Source: Neckera pumila (taxonomy: Eukaryota; Streptophyta; Bryopsida; Hypnales; Neckeraceae). From it: a stretch of DNA of 64,000 bases. Positions 33,516 through 45,721 of this stretch are shown here, piece by piece (within the stretch, counting starts at the first letter, position 1; every line of letters begins with the position of its first letter). The DNA lies in contig OZ018418.1 in assembly GCA_963969595.1 (NCBI GenBank), positions 3,663,001-3,727,000 on the forward strand, read 5' to 3'. The notes under the pieces are model-generated. The model saw only the letters and a program-made list of their open reading frames with translations. It was not told the DNA's origin and ran no database searches. A program made the translations under genes and the position numbers.

Positions 33516-34780
33516 TTTTTCTTTTTTGGGGGGCAGTTTAAGGAAAAGGTAAACAATCTAAAATGTCCCTCTTGTAATTTGGCTATAGGAGTCATTCCAT
33601 TGAATGTAGATGTGATTTTATCTCATGTCTATTAAGAAAACATTAATTTTTTTGTGCATTGTGTCAGCTATTGAACTAGCGTCAAATAATATGGAAAGGC
33701 ATATGTTTATATTTTAATTAAAATATTTAAAATTTTCATAGGACTTAGAAGGGAAGTAGAGAGGAATAAAGCAATTAATAATAGGAGACAAATACATTTT
33801 TTTTAGAACTTAGAGAGGAAATTAGAAGAATGAAAGCTTATAAATAAACTACAACACCAAGTGTCAAACGTGCAATCCAGACGTAAGTATCCTTAACACA
33901 AAGATGTGCTAAGATAACACGAAATATCGTCCCAGGGAATTCTAGGTATTATTGCAAACTGAGGCTATCCGGATATCTCTCCAAAACAAACCCCATGCAA
34001 TCCGTAACTCAATTACCTCACCCTTTCTCCTTCCGGGTAACACTACCTTCCCGAATCCAATTTGGATCCGTCCTTATCCGGAATCTGGTAACTCTCAATC
34101 AAAATTCTGTTTTCTTATACCCCTGTTTTACCGTTAGGGGGTCCACTGTTGGTCTTTTAGAGGGGTAGGGACTCACCACCCGTAGTTCAAACACTCACAT
34201 ACACAACTACATAAACAAATCTCTTTCGGATTTGTGGCAGGGAAAAGACAGATAGTAATCCTCACAGCTCTCCGAATGATCTTTCCGAAAAACAGGTCAC
34301 TCAGAATCCACTTTCTACTCCTTTACTACAACGACAGATCAAGCACCTGGAACCGGTAGTGACGCATCTGCTCAAGCCTCTCAGACTGATCCGGCAGTTG
34401 GCAGGCCTTTCGGTGGTGGAGAATATTCCGCTGGTGGTTGCTTATCTCCGCACAAATCCCTTCCTAGGTTCCGGATGCGCATCCACTCCACTCTTTCAGA
34501 TCACTATCCCAGCGGTTTAAAGACGCAATGCACTAATCTTCTTTCACAGATCCAAAATTCTCTCAAATGCCGACTACCGATCACACCCAGTTGACTTAGA
34601 TCTGGACTCCTCCTCACCCGTCTTCCTCACACTTCAACACTCTTGCAAATACTCTTACTCATGCACATAGCCGGATCCAAAAATATCCACAAGGGGTCTC
34701 AGATTAAAGAAAGTAAAAGAACATAATCAAAATGCACTCTAATGGGATGGAATGGAATGAGAGGGCAACAAGCCTGCCCT

Positions 34781-34790
34781 CCTTTTAAAA
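34781..34790 (-). promoter_or_regulatory. TATA-like box downstream of the frame in LTR D
   Basis: On the minus strand TTTTAAAAGG lies about 195 bp after the end of the coding segment, in a place comparable to the TATATAAG after the frame in LTR A. Tentative second LTR promoter. Confidence 0.3.
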
Positions 34791-34984
34791 CCCAAACTAA
34801 AAAGCAAAATAGCAAAAAGGGCATACTTGGAAAGCAAGGTGGCCATCTAAACTAACATCCAAGATAACCGGAAATCCAGGCCGGCGGCCTCATAAGAATC
34901 CGGAATCGGGTCCCACCTTTAAAAAATCCAAGGCCCACCTTTGAACAAATTCAAAAAATCGAACACAAAAAACTACCAAACTAA

Positions 34985-36826
34985 CTACTTCCTCCACGAT
35001 TTCTTCATGCTGCTTCCTGCTTTAGTCGGTGGTGACTTCACCAGCGTGCTCTTGGTTTGTGCCTAGGTGATGATTGTGCGCCCTTGAGGCGGAGTGGCCT
35101 CGTCCTCTAACTCCCTTCCGGTCTCACATATTTCCTCTTCATTGTCCAAAATCTCCAACGAAATTTTATCGCCCTTGGGCGGAGAAGCCTACTGCATGTG
35201 GGTGAACTTCTCTGGATAGCTCCGAGCTGGATTCTTGATGGCCCCCGAAGGTCCGGCTAGGCTACGGCAAACCATGGACTGCAGTGTAGCAAAGAGTGCA
35301 GCTTTAGTTGGTCGGGTCGGCTCACCTGTAAGAAAGGAGAGTCTTGTTCCTGGAATCAAGTCTCTTGCCTTTTTCGGTGTTGAAGCTTCCGGCACTGTCA
35401 CAACAGCTGCTCCCGTCCTCACCGGAACAAACGTTCCGGTTCCCTCTTTTTCGGACATAAGGGGCATACTGGTGTCGCATATCCTGTCCCCTTACCGGAT
35501 TCTCCTTCGGTACTACTTCTTTGGCTGGAGTCTGCAAGTAATTTTGGGCATCCGCAACCTCTGGAAAACCCTCAAAATCCATCTCTCTGCCCAGGTCAAG
35601 TTGCCCCAATAGATGTCGCATCTCCACCAACACTTTCTCCATCCAGGCTTGGTAGTCGATGAGCCCCCTCAGCACATTTGGTCCGGAAGGGTGAGCTTTG
35701 TTCGTGAGCTTGTCGGTGAAAAGCCGAGCTCTTAACACCTACTCCGCCAGAGCTGCCACCAAAGCCGACAGATTTCGGACGAGGTTGGAAGCATTTGCCT
35801 CCTTCGTCCTCGCCACTTCTAGCTTGCTCTCTAGCTGAGTTATTCGGGATCTGAGATATATCTTGTCCTACTGCAGATTCCGGATGTGGAGCTCCTGCGC
35901 CTTTAGTGTCCCCGGATCCATCCATTTCCGGATTGTGTCAGCTATCTGCTCCGGACAATTCACTCCCAAGAGTGTCATAGTTTTGCTGATGTATTCCGCC
36001 ATTTCATTGTGGATCAATCGACACTCGTTGGCCCACTTATGTCCGTGCCCCCAGAACTCCTTCATGTTTTCATTTTTCGGATATTTTGATTGCGATTTGT
36101 CATCCGTAACCACCTGCTTGCCTTGCGTAGCCTGATTTGTGGACTTCCATCTCCTGATCCGCTTGTGTGTCAAGGGTGGCTGCTCCAATTCCTCTTCTTT
36201 GGATTCTCCTTGGAAGGGTTAGTCCGGTTGGACTACTTCCGTAAACCCGTATTTTAGGACCTCCTCTCCATAGATGTATGCATGCTATTCCGGTTCATTC
36301 AAAAAAACCTGTTGATAGTAAACTAATTTGGAGACTATGTCCATAATAAGTCTACCCCAGTTCACCGATCTGCTTTCCATTGCTCCGAATATGGTACTCG
36401 CAATTGTGGCCGTAACTCGGGTCGGCTTCTCCGGATACAGAATTGGAATGAAAACTCCAAAATCCGGCTATGCCTATCCTCGATACAATCATGAATACTG
36501 TATCCCTCCTTATTGTGCATCGGACCCCGAAACTTAGTCTGCCCGCTTCTATTGTTACGAAGAGCTAATCCAAATCCGGCTTTCTGGAACGAATACAACT
36601 CCGCCCATATGTCCTCTGTCCAGAGCTTGGGTTGGCCTCTCATAGTCAACTGATACTGATTTGGAACTCCTACTACAAGTTTCGCAATGATCTCATCATT
36701 CTTCAAACTCTAGAGGTGCCGTAACAATCCAGCGCATCCTATCATTTCTAAATCCTCCTCTAGGCGCTTCCAGGCTTCCGAATCCTTAGGAATTGCTGGA
36801 GACATCATCCGGGCCGGCCCTGCCAT
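34985..36826 (-). pseudogene. LTR-encoded protein, copy D (about 614 codons, broken)
   Basis: It begins at ATG 36826, 69 bp inside the first GTGGTGAGT word, and ends at TAG 34987-34985. The N-terminal domain aligns with copies A and C: L-E-E-D-L, G-C-A-G, a TAG (36712-36710) where A has Trp, K-E-G-Y-S-I-H-D-C, and after a frameshift P-E-K-P-T-R-V-T-A-T-I...I-F-G-A-M and V-N-W-G-R. It continues with a Lys-rich stretch near 36150, helical segments (about 35740-35600) and a tail ending S-M-K-K-S-W-R-K, like the tail of copy C. Several stops and frameshifts show decay. Function unknown. Confidence 0.65.
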
Positions 36827-37292
36827 AGCTTACCAACTTGCTAATCCAGCGCAATTGACACCGACCTCACCGATCTCTCCCTAGCACGGTCCTAACTCAC
36901 CACACTTTCACTCTCTAAGCGCACACCACAATTACAAGAAGAAAGAGAGAGAAAGAATGGGAGCGGAGCCCTTAAGTACCCGACGCTCGGCCGACAGTTC
37001 CCTAGGAGAACAGGTATGAAATCGTTCCCGTAACGGTGCCCTAGGGGGTCTAGGCCGGAAGGCTACCGGTCGTAGGCTTTCCAGATCCGTCTTCTGTCCT
37101 ACGGCTTTTGTCTGTCACCGGAACATTTATCCAGTTTAGAAGTTCTAGCAATCCAGGTATCAGCTATTTCTAATTGCTTTGTAGTTGACTCGGATTCTTA
37201 GATACTAAGAACAAATTCAAAAAAATTAGACTATTCTAACCCAATTTTATCCTATTCCCTATCTACTGGAGTTTTTGTATTCCCACACCAAA

Positions 37293-38328
37293 GCAAGACC
37301 AAGCCTAAAAACCTAAGTTGGAAATTGGACTTGCCTTAGCCCATTATTGGAACTTGCCTTGAGGTTGATTGATTGTGATGGATGAGACTAATTAGATTAA
37401 CTGATACAAAGTCAAATCTAATGCATTTAAACTAGTGATGCAAATTGAAGATTGTAGAGTTTAGAAAAAATACTTGAAGCTTGGAAAAACTCTAATCTAA
37501 GGTGGAGAAAAAAGAGTGTGAGAAAAATTCTTACTTGAGTGGTAATGGAGCAAGAGTAACTGACGAGTGCGATTTGTATTGAGAGACTAAGAGTTTGAAG
37601 TAGATTTACAGGTTCCAAGTTGCAACTTGGTATAGTTAAAAGACTAATTTGACCCCCTTATAGAAGTTTGACTATGTATTAATCAAAAAATTTGTTGATT
37701 ATAATATGCATAGTTGATCAAATGGAGTTTTAAAGTCTTAAGTATATATTTAGTTTTCACTATGAGGTTTATGTCATTAGAATCGTTTGATTTGTAGAAT
37801 AATTAGAAATTAATTAGTAGTAATAGAAGTCAAAGATTGCAATTCCAAAATATCCCAAAAAATAAAGAAAAAAAAGAAAAATATAGATTATAATTTAGAA
37901 AAAGCCAAGGGGGGGAATTAAAAAGAAATAGGTTGAAAGAAATAATAAGATCATAGATAGAATTTATACAACTAGTTATAAAAGTTGTCTAAAAGAATTT
38001 ATACAACTAGTTATATAAGTTGTATATACAAAGACACAAAAAATGCAACAAAAATGGATCAATGCAAGCCTCATGATACAATTACAATATGAGTATTGGA
38101 GAATAAGAATGTGGTGGAAATAGATTCCAAGGCATGTCCTTAAATTTGGCACTTTGTTACTTATCTTCTCTTAGAAATCATAGTTACATTAGAAATTAAA
38201 AGGTTGAAGTCACATTTCTAAGAATTCATTAAAATTCAATTCTAAATTCAAAATTGTTTAGGTAATTTCTAGAGGTTTTCAATAATATATCACAATTTTA
38301 ATAATAGATAAAAATTAAAGAAGATAAA
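37293..38328. other. CACTA-2 interior, no gene
   Basis: AT-rich sequence without a supported reading frame. A 38-bp direct duplication around AATTTATACAACTAGTTATA occurs near 37961-38025. Confidence 0.4.
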
Positions 38329-38501
38329 CTCTAGTAGAAAATTCAGATTTTTTGTTGATTTGGTCGCATTGATTGGGGTCATTTTTTTGTTGATTTGAAC
38401 AATAGTCTGTTGATTTTCAACAGATTACTATTCAAATCAACAAAAAAATGACCCCAATCAACACGACCAAATCAACAAAAAATTTGAATTTTCTACTAGT
38501 G
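38329..38501. mobile_element. Foldback MITE with CACTAG ends, 173 bp
   Basis: The two halves pair almost perfectly. The right terminus inverse reads CACTAGTAGAAAATTC and the left reads CTCTAGTAGAAAATTC; the arms run through TTTTTTGTTGATTTGGTCG and a GATTGGGGTCATTTTTTTGTTGATTTGAA block to a loop near 38413. The transcript of either strand would be a hairpin of about 85-bp stem. The CACTAG-like ends suggest mobilisation by a CACTA-type transposase. No clear target duplication. Confidence 0.75.
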
Positions 38502-38734
38502 AAAATACGATGAAATTAGATAGTCAAGATTTAGTCTTAGACTAAAAAATATAAAAAATTCATCTAATTCAAATTACAAAAGATACTTAAAATTTAGGTG
38601 ACATTTAGAATCCAAAGTAAAAATTAATTTAGACTTATAAGCTAGGTGCAAACGTGGATGAAGTCTTGAAAGATGAATTAGAGATGAAATTTCATCCATC
38701 CATAATTTTTGCTAAAAATATTTCATTATAAAGA

Positions 38735-38914
38735 CTTTTATTATTCAGGAATAGGCATGCAGTTCTCTACAATTAAAGTTAATAAAAAATTTGAACTTTT
38801 CAACTTGGATTAGGAAGTCTAGAATTTTTATTACTTTAGAATAGGCATGCAGTGCTCTACAACTAAAGTTAATAAAATTTTTGAATTTCTCAACTTGGTT
38901 TAGGAAGTATAGAG
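38735..38914. repeat. Tandem duplication, unit about 90 bp
   Basis: ATAGGCATGCAGT-CTCTACAA recurs at 38751 and 38841 with the following TAAAGTTAATAAAA and TCAACTTGG-TTAGGAAGT phrases. Two slightly diverged copies. Confidence 0.7.
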
Positions 38915-41500
38915 TTATGGGCCTGGATTGGCTGAAACTATCGAAAACCACTTCAAACCTCTAATTTTAATAGTTTGTACCAATTTCAGTTCAAATGTGA
39001 TGTACTTATACTTTATCATTAGAAAATTCTTATTCATTACTTAGATTCTTAGATTTTTAATGCCAATTGAACACTACTTAAATATCCAACTTTGAAAATG
39101 AATCTCAACAACAAAGAACATGGTTGTGCATACTTTACCTAAAGAATATAGATAAAATACTCACATGTATACATGTATATATGTATATGTTATGTATTGA
39201 AGTTTGTTTCTTTTTAAAAAATGTTCTCAGCAATGTCATAAAAGCCACGTTTTTAGAGTCTCTATAGGTCCTATAAAAGTCATAAAATTATTTATATGAA
39301 GATCGAGGCTTACCATTGGTACACGTGCACTTGTATTGCAAATTAAAGATGGTTGTTTGGATGTTTTTATAAGGATATAAATTGTAAAAGCATAATTTTT
39401 TTTTTGCTTCAAAGATGCTTTTAAATAGTGCCTCTATCAAATATTTTGCTCTCGCACACTTTGTACACGGACATAGATACTGTGACAAATGCATGGCATC
39501 TATTTAGATTTTTTTTGGCCAAAATTGTAGGTGCTTAAGGCTTTGCAACTTTCTTTTATGCATTTTGTGGAGTTTTAGTCCTGGATATGCAATTCCCATA
39601 GTCCTACACTATATGGCCTTGATTATACTCACTTATAATGCATTTTAGTCTAATTTCAAGGATATAATTTGTTTTATTGTAGAAAATTCTTATAGTCTTT
39701 TCAAAAAGGAATCCAAAAATATAGTTATGTACATGAAATGAATGATATTTGAGGACAATAATAGCATTATAAACCGAATTATATGAGTTACTTCAATACA
39801 TGTATCATGAAATAAGTATTCAACTTTTTATGCTTTTTAATAAAAAAATAAATTTAATTGGAAGGAACTTCTTGTACGGAGTTTTAAAATTGATGAATAG
39901 GTATTCCAATTTTTCATATATATTGTGCGTTTTTTCTAATATGTATACAATCCAACATTTCCTAAATTTTTTTAATTTTTTTTAATGTGGTCTTCACCTA
40001 ACTTTTGGTCTTTTTAATTTGATAAAATTTTTACAAAAGTTGTCTTCTAAGCCATTTTAATGTTGATGACCCATGTGTATAATACATGAGTTACATACCT
40101 AAGATTTTAATGTCAAGATATGTATTCACTTTGGATCAAATTTGGTTGTTAAAGAAACTTATTTGCTTGGTATAGTCATATTTGGTCGATTTTATGACTA
40201 TAGCAAACCATGTACATGACTAGGACAAGTCCCATGACTAGAGCAAATCATGTATATGATTAGAGCAAGTCATATAACCAGGGTTTTAAAACTCTAGCCA
40301 CCATTTCTATGTAGCCGCCACTGATTTAAGGTTTTAAAACCCTAGCCGTCATTTTTTGGAGCCACGTACCTCTTCAAAGTGCAACATTTGGCTATTTGTG
40401 TTTTTTCTTCTTTATTTCTTGTTGCCTCTTAGGTTTTGCTTGTTGTTCACTCTTAGGTTTTGCTTGTTGTTGCCTCTTAGGTTTGCTTCTTGTTGCCTTT
40501 TAGCTCTTGTTTCTTGTTACCTATTAATTCTGGTTTCTTATTAATACCTTTTAGATCTTGTTTCTTATGCTTTTTAGTTCTTGGCTCTTATTGGCTTTTA
40601 GTTCTTGCTTTTTGCTTTTAGTTTCCTCTTGTTACCTCTTAGTTCCTACATTTTGCTTCTTGTTTCTTCTTGTTTCTTTTTTACTTTCTGCTTATAATTT
40701 CTTATTGTTGCATCTTAATTCATGCTTCTTGTTACTTCTAGTTGCATTTTAATTCTTTCTTTTTCTTCTTATTTGTTGCATTTTTTGCATCTTAACTTGT
40801 GTTTCTTGTAGCATCTTAGTTCTTTCTTTTTTTTATTTTTTGTTGTATCTTATTGCATCTTACCTCTTGCTTGTTATTACCTCTAAGTACCTCTATTGCC
40901 ATTGTTATTCTTTCTTCTTGTTTAATTGTGATTTTCTAAAGATATAGAAGTTATGACTTTGCTTATCTTAAACTTGTACACCATATTTGTAATGCTTTAA
41001 ATCTTTAAAGGTTGAGCTATATTATTCATTTCACTGAAAATTAACCTCCTTGATTGTTTATGTAGGTACCAAGCTGGAATGAAGTTACTAGAGGCTATTT
41101 GCAATACCAAAGAGGCAACATCTTCACATTTTTGTAAGGAGAATAGGTCTGATAAATGTGTGGGAATATGCATTTATAGAGTGTCATTGTGATGTGTTTT
41201 GTATTAGTGATTAATAAATGTGATTGAGAAGAGTCACATTCTTTCTTGCATTTTATTTCTTCTAGTATGACTATCTCCTATGCATCCCAAAAATCATATA
41301 TACTCATTTTTAATTGGATGGAGTCTTTTATTTAGTTGCTAAATCATATTCATGTATGAATGCAATGTGTCAAGTTCAATTAAAATTTATAGAAAATATG
41401 AGTGCAGTTTTTGATGGAAACTATCATAAGCCTTAGTTACCTCAATTACAAGCCATGCACACAAATCTAAGATATGTGACTCTCACTTACTCGAAATATT
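38915..41500. other. CACTA-2 interior, low-complexity stretch
   Basis: No gene is supported. 40390-40900 is a T/C-rich minisatellite of about 25-30-bp units around CTTTTAGTTCTTGTTTCTTGTT. The Leu/Ser-rich frames there are by-products of composition. 40190-40270 has several ATGACTA-AGCAAACCATGTA words. Confidence 0.5.
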
Positions 41501-41509
41501 ACTTGCTTC

Positions 41510-42500
41510 AATTATATTTCACAAACTATTTTGGTGAAAATATGACTGGTGATAGTCACATGATGATTACAATCATGCCAAAATATAACTCAATATTTTT
41601 TAAATATGACTACATTCAATCATAAAATTATTAATAACATTTCATACAAACTGCCACATCATCCAAAAATATGACTCATAGGAGTTATATTTCAAATCAA
41701 CAAAAAATATGATCAATGAGGGTCAAATTCCACATCAACCAACAATATGACTCACAAGTCATTTTCCAGCCAAAAATATGACCATTAGATGATATTTGGG
41801 GGTCTTGGAGGGCCGTTTCAGGCCTATTTCCTGATCTGCCTAGATTCAGTGAACGCCAATACGTGTGTGTCAAAAAAAAAAAAATTTAAAAAAAAAACAA
41901 TTTTTTTTTTACCAATATATCATTTTAAGCAAAAAAAAAATTGTTTTTTTTTTCAAAAAATGATGTGGCAGTTGCTTGACCACGTCAGCCAGCTGCTGCT
42001 GCTGCCCCGCAATCTAGGAACGCAACAGACAGCAGGGGAACTCGGAGCCCTCTAAGACCCCCGGATCTCATCTAATGTCACAAGAATCATCTTTCATAAT
42101 AGCAAAAAATATAACTCACAAGAGTCATATGCCTTGTTAGCCAAAATATGATTCACCATAGTTATATTCCACGTCAACTAAAAATATGACTGCACGCAGT
42201 CATATGCCACGTAGGATTTTTTTTTATTTGCCCAAGCACCTCAAAAAAAAATCAAGTGTACCAAGGATGGTCAACATATATGCCACTCTTGCAATATGCT
42301 AATTTTGGCTAATTATACCCTCCAATCCATATGATTGCAAATATGACTCATGCATGAAGCAACTTGTTGGTAATGACTGGACCCAATTATAGCGTGAATC
42401 ATCTACAGTGAATTCTGCATGAGTCATATTTAGAGATTTTACAACTTATTGTAGTCATATTTTCCAGTTATAAAACATCATTTTTGTTGTAGTGAGAAAA
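41510..42500. repeat. CACTA-2 right subterminal repeat cluster
   Basis: Many AAATATGACT words and variants, interrupted by an A/T homopolymer patch (41870-41965) and a short GC-rich stretch (41960-42060). The orientation is mainly the inverse of the left cluster, as expected for symmetrical subterminal binding sites. Confidence 0.65.
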
Positions 42501-42539
42501 TTTAGAGCTTGTCACCTAAAACGCAATTTTTTTATAGTG

Positions 42540-43499
42540 GGTGTTGCTTACTTTTCATTAAATACACCTTAAACTAATTGTTCTTAAAAATCTATAGCTA
42601 TTGACAGGGAATAATGAATTGGTAGAAGAAGTGATGAGAAGATTGCCTTGAAGATGCTTTATAATGGAGCAATCTACCCTCATGCAAGAGATACCTATAG
42701 GGTCAGTGATTTTCTTTCCTCTTATTACTTCCTATAGGATTTGGTTCTCTTAGATTTTATTAAGAGAATTTTTTAATAAGCATGGGTATGATTTATCGCA
42801 CCTATCAAAGCGCAATTTGCTTGGGCTATGATGACAAATGTGTTGATATTTTTAGATATGTCCAGGCATCCTAGCTTGCCTTGTAGAATTTATATTTAAT
42901 AAGTTATGTGGATATTTTGATTTCACAGCTACCAGTCATAGTACTAGAGTTTCATATTGTATGTAATTTGTTTACAAGATGTACATGGCCTACACTTCAA
43001 ATTCCTAGAGAACTACATTGTATACTTGTACTTAGTGGAGATTACAAATGTAGAATATATATATATTATGCAAAATTACTAAAATCAGTTAGAATACATC
43101 ATACATGTATAGGGAGCTGAATTGCCCACAGTAGGGATGGTTGTAAAATGTGTAGTGTACAACATAGAGTCAAATAAATTTTCAAACTTATACATGCATC
43201 TTTTGTGCAAAATGAACTTGTATTTGTGCATGGAACCATCCGCAGACCAATTGACCCAATTTTGAGCACCATAAATTTGTTGTGCACAACAAATTTACTT
43301 CAACACTTTTTTGTTGAAAATCAAATAACAAAAAATTGAACATTGTTTTATTGATAAACAACAAAAAAGTGTCAATTTGGACACCCAAATCAGCACTTTT
43401 AGGTTAAGTAATGTCTAAGTCAACACATTCAAATTAACAACTAGAATCAATACATTTTGGTTCAATTTATGTTAATTTAATCACACTTTTTCTAGTAGT
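42540..43499. other. Unassigned sequence right of CACTA-2
   Basis: The GGT duplication copy is at 42540-42542. The rest is AT-rich with no supported gene. 43260-43500 has TTGTTGA-AAATCAA phrases and ends in TTTTTCTAGTAG, possibly another decayed foldback MITE. Confidence 0.35.
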
Positions 43500-43780
43500 A
43501 CTCTATTCTTGTCTACATAGTTGGACCGGAGTTCCTTAGAGTATATGTACACCCGAGCCAACTTTGCACATTCACAGCAACAAATCTTACTGGTGGAGGA
43601 TGTTATATTGATTGTCCTGAGCAATATACTCATCTATTCGAGACAGGACTTTGGAAGTCATTTGATGGCCTTAGTGTTATTGACTTCGAAGTTTCCAAGT
43701 TTGCTTATCTCATTGACATGCAAAAGAAGAGAGCTATTGCAAGGAGGAGGATTGTAAACAAGAAAAAAAAAGACAAGCTA

Positions 43781-44084
43781 CACTAGAAGAAAACTACATT
43801 TAACTTGTCAAAAAGTGCGTTTAACTTGTCAAATCTGCGTTGTATTTGACAAAAATTGCGTTGTACTCAACAAAAAGTGTGGGGAGGATTTTGTTGAATT
43901 CTCCCTTCATTATGCAAAATTCTGCATTCTACCATTTCAATACAATTTGACAAGTAAAACGTAGAATTTTGTATTAGAATGCAAAATTCTACATTATGAA
44001 GGTAGAACTCAACAAAATCTACCCCACCCTTTTTGTTGAGTACAACGCAATTTTTGACAAGTACAACGCAGTTTTCTTCTAGTC
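43781..44084. mobile_element. Foldback MITE with CACTAGAAG ends, 304 bp
   Basis: It starts CACTAGAAGAAAACT and ends with the inverse AGTTTTCTTCTAGTC. The arms share GTTGTACTCAACAAAAAGTG, AGGATTTTGTTGA and TTCATTATGCAAAATTC in inverse order, giving a long hairpin. It cuts the host frame after K-K-K-D-K-L. No convincing target duplication. Resembles the 38329-38501 element in its ends. Confidence 0.7.
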
Positions 44085-44756
44085 AAAGGAACAAGAAATT
44101 TGGACAAACTAGGAAAAGAAAGAATCAAATTGCTTGGTGAAGTTGGTGGAGAAGGACAAGAAGGGGAAAGGCAAAGGCAAGGTGAAGGTTGAAGGTGGTG
44201 GCTAAGTTTCACTGTCTTCCATGGTCAATAGACCAAGGCTTTCAAATGCACGACGGATCTCATAGTACAATGAAGAAGAAGGTTGTAATTTTGGAACTTA
44301 TAGAGGATATGATCACACAAGGTATACAAGTAATATGCCTTGGTGATGCTGAGGAAGTAAACTCAAAGGAGTTGATCTTCAATGTGTCTATTATTGATGT
44401 CTAAGATGATATGAATAAAGACACACAAATCGTTACACCAAGGTAATGGACTTTTTGAAAAAGGTAAACAAATATTCTTTGAAAGTTTTAAATAGATAAT
44501 ATTACTAACTGATATGAAGGTTTTATATAGTATGAATTGATTGATTGGATAATTTATTGTTTGTAGATAACGCTAAGGAAGGCTCACACATACAATGATA
44601 GAATGAACCATCATCCAAGAGAGGACCTCATTTTATTTGATTGCCAGGAGAAGTTGCCAACTCTAGAGATCTTTGTTCCAATGCATTAGGTGCCTATGTG
44701 GAACTCCGACCCGGAGTACGAGACTATTAATAATGCATTTCTCTTTGCTTAAGTAT

Positions 44757-45721
44757 CACTATAAGAAACTCATATTTTTTGTGATGTTTGAAAAAACATG
44801 GCCTAATGTTTGTTTTGAAAGGCTTATATGTCAACGTAGATGTCACCTAAAATCACGTTATATTGGACATGCAAAAAACTTGCAAAAAATTCAGAAACAT
44901 ACTATTTTTTATTACGTGTTTTTTTAACATTCCATAGACACGGCCTTCTAAGCTTCCTTGGATATGCCATTTGGTAGCCGTGTCATGTCCATGTAGATGG
45001 TCAGTGCCACGTAAGAATTTTTTTCAACCAACCCATCTTTTTCATTTGCCCATTTTTTTTGTCCAGTCCATTTTTTCATCCAGTCTGTTTTTCATTCAAC
45101 TTATTTTTCATCCAGCCTATTTTTTCAAAAAATAATTAGTTAGCATAAATTAAAAATTAAAATTAAACTACTAAAAAAATGTAGAAATCACCAAGAAATA
45201 AAAAAACTTACCATTTACCATCAAGTTTATTTTGATGGCAAAATTAAGTGAAAATGAACATTTTAAGGGTCATATTTGTACCCATTCTTTTTCCATGGTA
45301 AGACAAACGATATGGGATAATTAGCCTACGTTGTCTCAAACGTCCAGTTCAACATCCAGCCCGTTGTCTCAGACATCCAGCCCGATGTCCATCCATCCTT
45401 TTTGTTTTTTTTCCAAAATATGCCACGTGGCTGCCTTTCTCTAAATCTACTTGCTGACGTGGCAGTTTATGTTGTATGCGACATTTTATAAAAACATGAC
45501 CACATTGCAGTTGACATCGTCACAAACATAGCCGTCCACAATGACATGGTCGTGTTTTCTACAAAACACGTACACATTTTCTACAAAATACGTACACATT
45601 TTTTGCAAATCATGTACATGTTTTTTGCAAAACATGTACATGTTTTTTGGAACATCAGATGTTTGAAAAAACACGCCGCATTTTTTGCTAACGCATCCAA
45701 AAACGTGTTTTTCTTATAGTG
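44757..45721. mobile_element. Mini-CACTA element, 965 bp
   Basis: Ends are CACTATAAGAAA (44757) and its inverse TTTCTTATAGTG (45721). Flanks TAT and TAC are a 3-bp duplication with one mismatch. Left end sequence after the terminus is like CACTA-2 (AAACTC-TATTTT). Subterminal parts carry TTTGAAAAAACATG / CATGTTTTTT words. No reading frame of note; a non-autonomous derivative. Removing it joins two in-frame halves of the host gene (…A-F-L-F-A… and E-E-H-G-Y…). Confidence 0.75.

Larger units (their letters stand above)
33862..37287 (-). mobile_element. Solo LTR 'D' (3426 bp), minus strand, with reading frame
   Basis: On the minus strand it begins TGTGGGAATAC (37287) and ends TTTGACA (33862). 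Flanks CCAAG (33857-33861) and CCAAA (37288-37292) are a target duplication with one mismatch. The outer 393 and 318 bp are collinear with the 702-bp LTR at 20617-21318, so this is an LTR of the same family. The extra 2724 bp between two GTGGTGAGT words holds the coding segment. The 5' and 3' ends are not repeats of each other. It is nested in CACTA-2. Confidence 0.85.
32559..42539. mobile_element. CACTA transposon 2 (9.98 kb) with subterminal repeats
   Basis: The left end (32559-32591) and the inverse of the right end (42507-42539) share CACTATAA-AAA and a TTTTAGGTGA block over about 33 bp, flanked by GGT duplications. Both subterminal regions carry many copies of an AGTCATATTT word: about eight in 32960-33510 in that orientation, and a similar number in 41540-42480 mostly as the inverse AAATATGACT. 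Clustered subterminal repeats are a hallmark of En/Spm-type elements, where they bind the TnpA-type protein. No transposase was found. Solo LTR D (33862-37287) and a foldback MITE (38329-38501) are nested inside. Confidence 0.85.

Noticed and set aside
36890..36905. Loss of the LTR gene by splicing at GTGAGT
   Set aside because: No alignment phase within the 9-bp repeat gives an intron beginning GT and ending AG.
33862..37287. Reading D as a complete non-autonomous element with short LTRs
   Set aside because: Its two ends are not repeats of each other; together they make up one LTR identical in layout to 20617-21318.
40356..40752. Leu/Phe/Ser-rich frames that look like membrane proteins
   Set aside because: They come from a T/C-rich minisatellite; the repetition is at DNA level and no start or conserved pattern supports a gene.
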